From Aeromonas cavernicola (GTDB lineage Bacteria; Pseudomonadota; Gammaproteobacteria; Enterobacterales; Aeromonadaceae): a DNA stretch of 61,455 nt. A program made the position numbers and the translations under genes. Where the stretch lies: positions 1 to 61,455 of the forward strand of contig NZ_PGGC01000102.1 in assembly GCF_002795305.1 (NCBI RefSeq). Direction: 5' to 3'. The notes below the pieces were generated by a model. It did no database searches and was not told the DNA's origin. It was given only the letters and a program-made list of their open reading frames with translations. Below, piece by piece: positions 53,554 through 60,862 of this stretch; position 1 is the first letter of the stretch; each line of letters begins with the position of its first letter.

Positions 53554-53778
53554 TTAAAAGGTTTCTTTGAAAATATAACTTCCGTTGGTTATATCGCAAA
53601 ATGTCAAGCTAACATTGTGCATCTTTTCAAGACTCGCATGAACGTGTTTGATATGTTCATCTGAAAGAACCTGTGTTGAGGTTACACAATAGACATTGTC
53701 GGGCTGCAATGGACTAACGTCTTCACGCTTTAAATACCCTGTCCCACTACGCGGCAAATCATATCTGTAATTATGCAT
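53554..53778 (-). CDS. Unrecognised 74-residue protein, transposon cargo
   Basis: This small protein starts MHNYRYDLPRSGTGYLKRED and ends NGSYIFKETF. The ATG at 53778 is preceded in frame by stop codons, so the start is bounded. The ribosome-binding site is weak. It is AT-rich and transcribed towards the DUF2158 gene 70 bases away. No domain is recognised; polar and aromatic residues suggest a small soluble protein. Confidence 0.55.
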   Translation of the reverse strand: MHNYRYDLPRSGTGYLKREDVSPLQPDNVYCVTSTQVLSDEHIKHVHASLEKMHNVSLTFCDITNGSYIFKETF

Positions 53779-54225
53779 CTATCAGCCAGCCTTTCGTTTG
53801 TAGAGCACTATGCTCCATACGGATATTGGGGCTATTGCTTGCAAACCAAGCCCTTACTGACAAAAAATTTCTTGTAAGAGATAACACCCCTCCCACTGGA
53901 CGGAGAGACTGTCCTTCAATAGAGATTGGTACCGGATCCGACGGTAAACCAACGGGGCGTGGCTACGGCCTAAGTAAGGATGAATCTTTATTGCTCGGTA
54001 TGACACTTTGATACTTGGTATGGCACTTTATTACTCGCCAACACCACCAGCGGATAGTGAAGCGGGGTGTGCCAATCCATCGGATTGCTCTCATTATTGA
54101 TTAATTTGTTTTATAGCAGGTCGTTGCGATCTGGGTCGCTTTTCTCCGTTGTTATCACGCGTATTATCAAATAACAAAAAGACTCGATTGGGTTTTTGTG
54201 ACAATGCGGTAATGAGGGAGGAGTG
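53779..54225. other. Right part of the element and following promoter region
   Basis: 53779-54043 is the right end of the transposon and presumably the promoter of its two reverse genes. It also holds a 24-bp sequence at 53931-53954 repeated directly at 52873-52896 (20 of 24 matching). 54049-54225 is AT-rich chromosome with a small CAATCC/GGATTG hairpin at 54073-54087 and room for the promoter of the next gene. No further gene is seen. Confidence 0.5.
54016..54043 (-). repeat. Right terminal inverted repeat with tightly packed subterminal sites
   Basis: On the reverse strand the end reads TGTTGGCGAGTAATA and contains GTGCCATACC. A second copy GTGTCATACC follows exactly 20 bp inward (53997-54006), and a weaker third copy sits about 19-20 bp further (about 53978-53988). 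Close packing at this end and dispersed sites at the other copy the Tn7 end asymmetry. Confidence 0.8.
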
Positions 54226-55095
54226 ATGCTGGGTTTTGTCTTGGGTGATATGTATGGTCGCTGGCCTTTGTTAACGCCGCCGCCGCGGTTGGGCAAGCAT
54301 TTTCCTCTGCCTGCGGGCTATCAATGTTATGGGCGCGTCTCTGCCGCCATGATGACGATCGACACACTGCTTGCGACGCCCTATCCACAGAAGCTGTATC
54401 GTGATCTGGTCTACGGTCATGTGGTCGAGCGGCAACGCCGCTTGTTTGCAGAGCATATTGTGTTAGCCCGCCCCGCCCAAGGCGAGGAGCTTGAGCGCTC
54501 CATCGAGCGGTCATTTATCAGCACGGCAGTCCCCGTGGGGCTGCTGGCGATGTCGGAAGAGATTGCCCTGTTAACCGCCCCCCGTCCTAAAAAGAGTCAC
54601 CCTCAATGGGCTGCACTGTGCAAGGTGATTGATTGCACTGTGATGCTGCTGTTCTACGCCAAGGTGATCCGTCAGCGTAATGCGGTGCTCGCAAATATCA
54701 GCCACCAGTTTGGCTACCAGCCTGAGGTTAGCTTGCGCGCGCGCGTAGCCAGTGCGACAGAGGGAGATCATGAGGCCTTTATCATCAACATCATGACCGG
54801 TATCGCCCACGCTGACTCGTTCAAAGAGAGTTTGGAAAATGGCATCAAGATGGGGATGCGCGATCCTGCGTTCTTCTGCATTGTTGGCGCGATTGCCAGC
54901 ACGCTATGGGGCGTGCCCAAGGTATGGGCGTATCAGGTTTCGCAATTTATTCAGCGTGAGCATGACCTCTATCTGCAACTTTTATCGCGCTGCGAGACCC
55001 GAGCAGGGCGTCGCCAGATAAATCTGGTGCCACCCAAGCCGCCCTTCTTCGCCCCTGTCCGCCAGCAGGTAGCCCGTCTATTTAACAGTGCCTAG
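54226..55095 (+). CDS. ADP-ribosylglycohydrolase-fold protein with degenerate active site
   Basis: This 289-residue protein follows the ADP-ribosylglycohydrolase (DraG/ARH) fold in outline: MLGFVLGDMYG at the start, SFISTAVPVG at about 96-105 where the family has a GN-S-MR-xPxG motif, IINIMTGIAHADSFKESLENGIKMG, and FCIVGAIASTLWGVPKVW. The metal-binding residues are lost: the late GGDxDT motif is replaced by GMRDPAF (210-216) and the early DDT by MMTID. It is probably not an active hydrolase. GGAG lies before the ATG. The family call is made by eye and moderately sure. Confidence 0.6.
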   Translation: MLGFVLGDMYGRWPLLTPPPRLGKHFPLPAGYQCYGRVSAAMMTIDTLLATPYPQKLYRDLVYGHVVERQRRLFAEHIVLARPAQGEELERSIERSFISTAVPVGLLAMSEEIALLTAPRPKKSHPQWAALCKVIDCTVMLLFYAKVIRQRNAVLANISHQFGYQPEVSLRARVASATEGDHEAFIINIMTGIAHADSFKESLENGIKMGMRDPAFFCIVGAIASTLWGVPKVWAYQVSQFIQREHDLYLQLLSRCETRAGRRQINLVPPKPPFFAPVRQQVARLFNSA

Positions 55096-55190
55096 CGAGT
55101 TGTCGCTTAGTCGGACGACGGGCCTGCTCTGCTGGCGCAAGGGGGGGAGACGGTCAGCACGCCAACCGGGTTGTTAGTGGCCAAGTGTGG

Positions 55191-56312
55191 CTAGGCAGGA
55201 TAGAGCGCCCCTAATACCGCCAAACGGCGTGCACCGGTCACGGCTGGCAGGTTACCCGGTTTGCGGGCAATAAACTGCTGTGCCAGCCACCCAAAGGCAG
55301 CCCCTTCCACCCAGTCGGGGGCTAGCTCTAACTCTGCGGTGCTAGCAATACGCCACTGTGGCAACAAAGTGGCCAGCTCAGCAAGCAGCGGTGGATTGTG
55401 AGCCCCGCCGCCACAGACGAACAGATCAGCCTGTGCGGGGCGGCCCTCGGTGGGGGCTGCGAGCGTTGGTAACTGATGAGCGATAGTGTGGCAGGTGAGT
55501 GATTGCAGGGTCCGCTGTACATCGACTGCGGCGTAGTGGTGGCCCGCCAGCTGGTCGTCGAGCCAAGCTAGGGTAAACATCTCGCGCCCTGTGCTCTTGG
55601 GGGCGGGGCTGCTGAAATAGGGGTGGGTGAGCAACTGAGCTAGCAGCTCGGGGAGTAACTGACCACTGGCCGCCCATTGACCACCCGCATCATAATTGCC
55701 GCCTTGCGGCTGATGACGGCGATACCAGCCATCAAGCAGGGTATTCGCTGGGCCTGTATCAAAGCCATATACCCCATCAGGATGGCCCGGCAGTACTGAA
55801 ATATTGGCGATCCCCCCTAAGTTCAACACGACCCGCATTACCCCCGGTTTGGCGAAGATAGCCTGATGAAAGGCCGGTACTAACGGCGCTCCCTGCCCCC
55901 CCAACGCCATGTCTAGGGTACGAAAATCAGCGATCACATCAATCCCAGTCAGTGCCGCTAGCAAGGCGGCGTTGCCGATTTGCAAGGTAAATCCTAAGTG
56001 GGGGCGATGGCGGATGGTCTGGCCGTGGCTACCGATGGCGCGAATGTCTTTGGCGGTCAATCCCGCCTTGGCGAGCAGTGCGTGGGTGGCAGCGGCAAAC
56101 TCTTGGGCAATCAAGTTGTCGGCCACTCCCATCCGGTCGATCTCATTATCACTGGGCGTACACAGCGCATGGAGGGCGTCAGCCGTCTGCGCTGGCCAAG
56201 GGTGGCAAAGCGCGGCCTCGACCTGCAACGACTCGGCGGTGCAATGGATAAGTACCGCATCGATCCCGTCCATGCTGGTCCCTGACATCAATCCGATATA
56301 ACGCTCACTCAT
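55191..56312 (-). CDS. anmK: Anhydro-N-acetylmuramic acid kinase
   Basis: This enzyme (373 residues) cleaves and phosphorylates 1,6-anhydro-MurNAc during cell wall recycling. GLMSGTSMDGIDAVLI at residues 7-22 is the phosphate loop with the catalytic Asp. DFRTLDMALGGQGAPLVPAFH, LNLGGIANISVLP and FDTGPANTLLD are family signatures. It is followed in reverse order by the endopeptidase gene mepM upstream, so recycling and hydrolysis genes are neighbours. Confidence 0.95.
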   Translation of the reverse strand: MSERYIGLMSGTSMDGIDAVLIHCTAESLQVEAALCHPWPAQTADALHALCTPSDNEIDRMGVADNLIAQEFAAATHALLAKAGLTAKDIRAIGSHGQTIRHRPHLGFTLQIGNAALLAALTGIDVIADFRTLDMALGGQGAPLVPAFHQAIFAKPGVMRVVLNLGGIANISVLPGHPDGVYGFDTGPANTLLDGWYRRHQPQGGNYDAGGQWAASGQLLPELLAQLLTHPYFSSPAPKSTGREMFTLAWLDDQLAGHHYAAVDVQRTLQSLTCHTIAHQLPTLAAPTEGRPAQADLFVCGGGAHNPPLLAELATLLPQWRIASTAELELAPDWVEGAAFGWLAQQFIARKPGNLPAVTGARRLAVLGALYPA

Positions 56313-56496
56313 GGCATCTCCTTGTGGGGCAAGGGCGTTTCGACGCCAGCATCGACAGTGGATGTGGCGTAACGAGGGCTCATCGGCACATCCAGGTGAA
56401 GGATGGCAAGGTCGCTGCCCCTGTTAGTGGGTAAGGTGACTGTCTGCCTTGGTTGTATCACAGCAGAAATAGGTCTCCTAGGGGCCATGGCGAGAT

Positions 56497-57786
56497 TTAC
56501 CCTCTGCGATCACTCTCTTGACGCTGGGCCAGTTGCAGATCGGGTTGATTCAACTTGGCTAGCTGCGGTGCGGCAAGGCGTTTGAAATTAGCCAATTCGC
56601 GCCCTGTCAGGGTATCCGCTTGGGGCAAGGTGAGGGTGCGTGGATTTTTGTGAATACCGCCCACTACGAATTCATAGTGCAGATGAGCACCAGTCACACG
56701 GCCAGTGCCGCCTAAGGTGCCAATGGTTTGCCCCTGTTTGACCCGCTGGCCTTTATTCACCGTGCGCTTGGTCAGGTGCAGGTACTTGGTCACGTAGTTG
56801 CCAGCGTGCTTGATAAAGACATAGTTGCCGTTGAACTGGTTGTAGCCCGCCGCCACCACGCTGCCTGAGCCCGCTGCCATGATGGGAGTGCCCACGGGTG
56901 CCACATAATCGATGCCGTTGTGGGGGCGGATTTTGCCGGTCACCGGATGAAGACGACGGGGATTGAAGTTGGAGCTGATGTATTTGAAGTTGACCGGCGC
57001 ACGCAGGAAGCTCTTGCGCATCGCCTTGCCTTCGGGGGTGTAGTAGTTGTCATCCTCGTGGAGAATGGCGCGATAGGTCACCCCTTGGTTGACGAACTCG
57101 GCGGCCAGAATATCGCCGGAGGCGACCCGCTCGTCGTCGCGGAATTTGTTTTGGTAGACCACGCGAAAGCGGTCGCCTGGCTGCAAATCTTGGGCAAAAT
57201 CGATGTCCCAGCCGAAGATGGCAGCCAGATCCATGATCTGATCTTCCGTCATCCCCGCTGCTACTGCGGCGCCCCAGAAGCTAGAGCGGATCTCGCCTTC
57301 CGTCACCTGCTCACGGGTGTCTAACGCCAAGGTGATGGAGCGAGCCACAAAGGCGTCGGCTTGACGACGGATCTTCAGTGCCTGCTCCACGCTGTGGGGG
57401 TAATAGAGGCTATGAAGCTCGCCCTGCTGGTTGAATTTGAATGTCAGCTCCTGCCCTGGCTGTAACATCCGCAGCGGGTCACTGCCATCCAGCTGATCAA
57501 TCTGATGCAAATCGGTGCTGGCAATGCCCATCCGTTGAAAAATGGCCCCCATGTTATCACCACGACGCACGGTCACCCGTTTGGTGGTATAGCGCGGTGG
57601 GGCGCTGCTCGGCTCGTCGCCTGATAACGCGGGCTGCGCGGCCGTGGCGATCTCAGAGGGGGTAAGCGTGCGGGGTTGCTGATGTTGGCTAGGCCATGCC
57701 GCCAGCATCATCACCATGATACTGAATATCAGCACCCAGCGCCGGTGCCAGAAAGAGAGGGAATTGAATGCGTGCCATATAACCAT
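56497..57786 (-). CDS. mepM: Murein DD-endopeptidase, M23 family (MepM-like)
   Basis: This 429-residue envelope protein cuts peptide crosslinks for peptidoglycan growth. A membrane anchor or signal lies at about 17-31. A LysM/OapA-like domain follows (VTVRRGDNMGAIFQRMG, about 71-87, to LQPGQELTF). The M23 domain is at the C-terminal side: zinc ligands H289 and D293 in RPHNGIDY and H368/H370 in AHLHYEF are intact. It is divergent from tyrS. Confidence 0.9.
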   Translation of the reverse strand: MVIWHAFNSLSFWHRRWVLIFSIMVMMLAAWPSQHQQPRTLTPSEIATAAQPALSGDEPSSAPPRYTTKRVTVRRGDNMGAIFQRMGIASTDLHQIDQLDGSDPLRMLQPGQELTFKFNQQGELHSLYYPHSVEQALKIRRQADAFVARSITLALDTREQVTEGEIRSSFWGAAVAAGMTEDQIMDLAAIFGWDIDFAQDLQPGDRFRVVYQNKFRDDERVASGDILAAEFVNQGVTYRAILHEDDNYYTPEGKAMRKSFLRAPVNFKYISSNFNPRRLHPVTGKIRPHNGIDYVAPVGTPIMAAGSGSVVAAGYNQFNGNYVFIKHAGNYVTKYLHLTKRTVNKGQRVKQGQTIGTLGGTGRVTGAHLHYEFVVGGIHKNPRTLTLPQADTLTGRELANFKRLAAPQLAKLNQPDLQLAQRQESDRRG

Positions 57787-57899
57787 GAGAGCAGATGACG
57801 TTGAACCAAGCAGAGGGGGCAGAGTTTACCGCCTTTCCAATTAAGCCGCCATTCCAGTAATATGTTCGGCCCTGTGAAATCGTGATGGAGAGTCAAAAC

Positions 57900-59099
57900 A
57901 TGTCCCAGCTCGAGGTGGCGCTAGCCGAAATCAAGCGCGGAGCGGAAGAAATTCTGGTTGAAGAAGAACTTATCGCTAAGTTGAAGGAAGGGCGCCCACT
58001 GCGCATCAAGTTGGGGATGGACCCGACGGCACCAGATATTCATCTGGGGCACACCGTAATCCTGAATAAGCTCAAGACGTTCCAAGATCTGGGCCATGAG
58101 ATCATTTTGTTGATCGGTGATTTCACCGCCATGGTGGGCGACCCGTCCGGTAAGAACAGCACCCGTCCGCCGCTCTCTGAAGAGGCAATTAAGCACAACG
58201 CCCTCACTTATGCCGAGCAGGCATTCAAGATCCTCGATCCTAACAAGACCCGCATCGAGTACAACTCCAGCTGGCTGAGCGAGCTGGGTGCGACCGGCAT
58301 GATCAAGCTGGCGGCCAAGCAGACCGTGGCCCGCATGATGGAACGGGATGACTTCAAGAAGCGCTACACCGGTGGCCAATCCATCGCGATTCACGAATTC
58401 CTCTATCCGCTGCTGCAAGGCTATGACTCGGTTGCGCTCAAGGCGGACGTTGAGCTGGGCGGTACCGACCAGAAGTTCAATCTGCTGATGGGCCGTGAGC
58501 TGCAAAAAGATGCCGGCATGGCCGCCCAGTGTGTGCTGATGATGCCGCTGCTGGTGGGGCTAGACGGCGTCAAGAAGATGTCCAAGTCCGCTGCCAACTA
58601 CATCGGCGTCCATGACGCCCCGGGCGAGATGTTCGGCAAGATCATGTCCATCACCGACGATCTGATGTGGAACTATTACGAGCTGCTCTCCTTCCGTCCG
58701 CTGGCTGAGATTGAAGAGTTCAAGGCTGGTATCGCTGCCGGTACCCTCAACCCGCGTGACGTGAAGATCTGGCTGGCCAAAGAGATCATCACCCGCTACC
58801 ACGACGAAGCGGCAGCCGACGCGGCCCACGACGATTTCACCCAGCGCTTCTCCAAGAACGCCATGCCGGATGACATGCCGGAAGTCGAGCTGGCACTGGA
58901 AGGCGAAGGGCTGGCCATTGCCAACCTGCTCAAAGAGGCCGAGCTGGTGGCCACCACCTCCGAAGCGCTGCGGATGATCAAGCAGGGCGCGGTCAAGGTG
59001 GATGGCGAGAAGCTGGAAGATGGTAAGGCACTGGTCGGTAGCGGCACCGCTGTTTATCAGGTTGGTAAGCGCAAGTTTGCCCGAGTCACCATCAAATAA
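57900..59099 (+). CDS. tyrS: Tyrosyl-tRNA synthetase
   Basis: This class Ic synthetase (399 residues) charges tRNA-Tyr. The HIGH motif is HLGH at 48-51 ([15 protein letters not shown]). KMSKS is intact near residue 226 ([11 protein letters not shown]). A C-terminal S4 domain ([18 protein letters not shown]) binds tRNA. Length fits the shorter TyrS clade rather than the E. coli type. GGAG is well spaced for the start at 57900. Confidence 0.95.
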   Translation: MSQLEVALAEIKRGAEEILVEEELIAKLKEGRPLRIKLGMDPTAPDIHLGHTVILNKLKTFQDLGHEIILLIGDFTAMVGDPSGKNSTRPPLSEEAIKHNALTYAEQAFKILDPNKTRIEYNSSWLSELGATGMIKLAAKQTVARMMERDDFKKRYTGGQSIAIHEFLYPLLQGYDSVALKADVELGGTDQKFNLLMGRELQKDAGMAAQCVLMMPLLVGLDGVKKMSKSAANYIGVHDAPGEMFGKIMSITDDLMWNYYELLSFRPLAEIEEFKAGIAAGTLNPRDVKIWLAKEIITRYHDEAAADAAHDDFTQRFSKNAMPDDMPEVELALEGEGLAIANLLKEAELVATTSEALRMIKQGAVKVDGEKLEDGKALVGSGTAVYQVGKRKFARVTIK

Positions 59100-59109
59100 A
59101 CCCACGTCG

Positions 59110-59133
59110 AGTCAGGCCTCTGGGGGCCTGACT
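59110..59133 (+). terminator. Hairpin after tyrS
   Basis: AGTCAGGCC pairs with GGCCTGACT across a 6-base loop. Only TTT follows after a few bases, so termination may be partial. Confidence 0.6.
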
Positions 59134-59206
59134 GGTCTTTGTCATGTCTCACGGGATATTGCTCAACTGGGTTAGCCAATAACGTTTAACTCATTGACGT
59201 TAAGGC

Positions 59207-59238
59207 AATAAAAAAGCGCCGTTAGGCGCTTTTTTATT
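59207..59238. terminator. Bidirectional terminator between tyrS and alaA
   Basis: A perfect 14-bp stem (AATAAAAAAGCGCC and complement) with a GTTA loop has T-runs in both directions. It ends just before the alaA stop. Confidence 0.88.
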
Positions 59239-59246
59239 GCTGGTCG

Positions 59247-60461
59247 CTATTGTTTATAGCCCTTGAGGAAGCGGGCGAGGCGGCCGATGGCCTCTTCCAG
59301 CTCCTCTTCGCGGGGCAGGAATACCAGCCGGAAGTGATCCGGCGCCGGCCAGTTAAAGCCGGTGCCCTGTACCAGCAAGAGCTTCTCTTGCTGCAGCAGG
59401 TCGAACACCATCTTCTGGTCGTCGCGAATGTCGTACACCTTGGGGTCGAGGCGCGGGAACATGTAGAGCGCCCCCTTGGGCTTGACGCAGGAGACTCCCG
59501 GAATATCGTTGAGCAGCTCCCACGCTTTGTCGCGCTGACGGCGCAGACGCCCGCCTGGCAGGATCAGCTCGTTGATGCTCTGGTAGCCGCCAAGGGCGGT
59601 CTGGATGGCGTGCTGCATCGGCACGTTGGCACACAGCCGCATCGAGGCCAGCATCTCCAGCCCCTCGATGTAGCCCTTGGCACGGCCCTTGGGACCGGTG
59701 ATGACCATCCAACCTTGACGAAACCCACAGGCGCGGTAGGCCTTGGATAGGCCGTTGAAGGTCACCACCATCACATCGTCACACAGGGTACAGACGCTGG
59801 TGTGGGAGATGTCGTCATAGAGGATCTTGTCGTAGATCTCGTCGGCGAAGATGATGAGGTTGTGCTGGCGGGCGATCTCGATCACCTCCAGCAGGAACTC
59901 GCTGCCGTAGACGGCACCGGTCGGGTTGTTGGGGTTGATCAGCACCAGGCCGCGGGTACGCGGGGTGATGCGGGCGCGGATGTCGTCGAGATCCGGATAC
60001 CAGTCAGCCCCTTCGTCGCAGCGGTAGTGCACCGCATGGCCGCCAGACAGCGTGACCGCAGCAGTCCAGAGCGGGTAGTCGGGGGAGGGCACCAGCATCT
60101 CATCGCCGTTGTTGAGCAGCGCCTGCATCGCCATCACGATCAATTCGCTCGCACCATTGCCGATGTAGATATCGTCGATGTCGACCTTGCGCATCCCTTT
60201 TTGCTGGTAGTACTGCATCACCGCTTTACGGGCAGAAAACAGCCCCTTGGAGTCGCAGTAGCCTTGGCTCAGCGGCATGTTGAGGATCACATCTTTAATG
60301 ATCTCTTCCGGCGCATCAAAGCCAAACGGGGCGGGATTGCCAATGTTAAGCTTGATAATACGGTGGCCTTCATCTTCGAGGCGGCGCGCTTCTTTATGCA
60401 CTGGGCCGCGGATGTCATAGCAGACATCGTCGAGCTTGTGCGACTTGTCGATGGTGAACAT
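59247..60461 (-). CDS. alaA: Glutamate-pyruvate aminotransferase AlaA (YfbQ type)
   Basis: This PLP enzyme of aminotransferase class I (404 residues) makes alanine from pyruvate and glutamate. KLNIGNPAPFGFDAPEEI, INPNNPTGAVY, FADEIYDKILYD and the PLP Lys in NGLSKAYRACGFRQGWM are signatures. The start MFTIDKSHKLDDVCYDIRGP is set by family alignment; an open frame extends 13 codons upstream. Confidence 0.93.
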   Translation of the reverse strand: MFTIDKSHKLDDVCYDIRGPVHKEARRLEDEGHRIIKLNIGNPAPFGFDAPEEIIKDVILNMPLSQGYCDSKGLFSARKAVMQYYQQKGMRKVDIDDIYIGNGASELIVMAMQALLNNGDEMLVPSPDYPLWTAAVTLSGGHAVHYRCDEGADWYPDLDDIRARITPRTRGLVLINPNNPTGAVYGSEFLLEVIEIARQHNLIIFADEIYDKILYDDISHTSVCTLCDDVMVVTFNGLSKAYRACGFRQGWMVITGPKGRAKGYIEGLEMLASMRLCANVPMQHAIQTALGGYQSINELILPGGRLRRQRDKAWELLNDIPGVSCVKPKGALYMFPRLDPKVYDIRDDQKMVFDLLQQEKLLLVQGTGFNWPAPDHFRLVFLPREEELEEAIGRLARFLKGYKQ

Positions 60462-60862
60462 GGTGAGTGTGATTCCTTCCCCGTGGGGACGCGTTGGCAA
60501 AAAAGGCGGTTATTAGTATCAAATTTCCCTTCCTCTATTCTTCACAGAATTGAATGCTAGAACAATCCTCTTTTTAGAAGAATTCCCTGATTTTTAGCCC
60601 AAGGAGAGGGCGGCGGATTTTACTCCTTAGTGTGTTAATGGGTATTAGTAGCCATTTATCCAGATAAAAAACAGCAATAGGTGACAACGCTGCCGCTATA
60701 AGCTGTTTTTACCTTAATTTATAGATGAATTAACTTGAAGTGCGCATGGTCCGCCTTCGTTGCGATTACCTGCGCTATGGGCAGGCGCATAGCGCCCTTG
60801 GCGAGCGGCGGGGACAAAAAAAGCCAGCCCGGGTGGGCTGGCTGAGGCTAACGAGCAAGGGA
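60462..60862. other. Intergenic region between alaA and fadE
   Basis: This 401-base region lies after fadE and before alaA, both on the reverse strand, and should hold the alaA promoter in its AT-rich first half. It also contains a perfect 8-bp hairpin (GCGCTATG/CATAGCGC, 60772-60795) and the fadE terminator. No gene is seen. Confidence 0.5.
60815..60843 (-). terminator. Terminator after fadE
   Basis: AGCCAGCCC pairs with GGGCTGGCT across a 4-base loop, followed on the reverse strand by TTTTTTT. Confidence 0.85.

Larger units (their letters stand above)
52849..54043. mobile_element. Non-autonomous Tn7/Tn5053-like transposon, 1,195 bp, with two cargo genes
   Basis: The two ends are imperfect inverted repeats of 28 bp with 24 matches, both starting TGT (TGTnGGCGAGTAATA). 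They are flanked by identical 5-bp direct repeats CCACC at 52844-52848 and 54044-54048, the target duplication length of Tn7 and Tn5053 relatives. Internal copies of the motif GTGTCATACC repeat in inward orientation at each end. There is no transposase, ATPase or target selector inside, so movement would need enzymes from elsewhere. The interior is AT-richer than the flanking chromosome and carries two reverse-strand genes. Confidence 0.85.

Noticed and set aside
52849..54043. CRISPR-associated transposon
   Set aside because: The element has no cas genes, crRNA repeats or Tns proteins; only its ends are Tn7-like.
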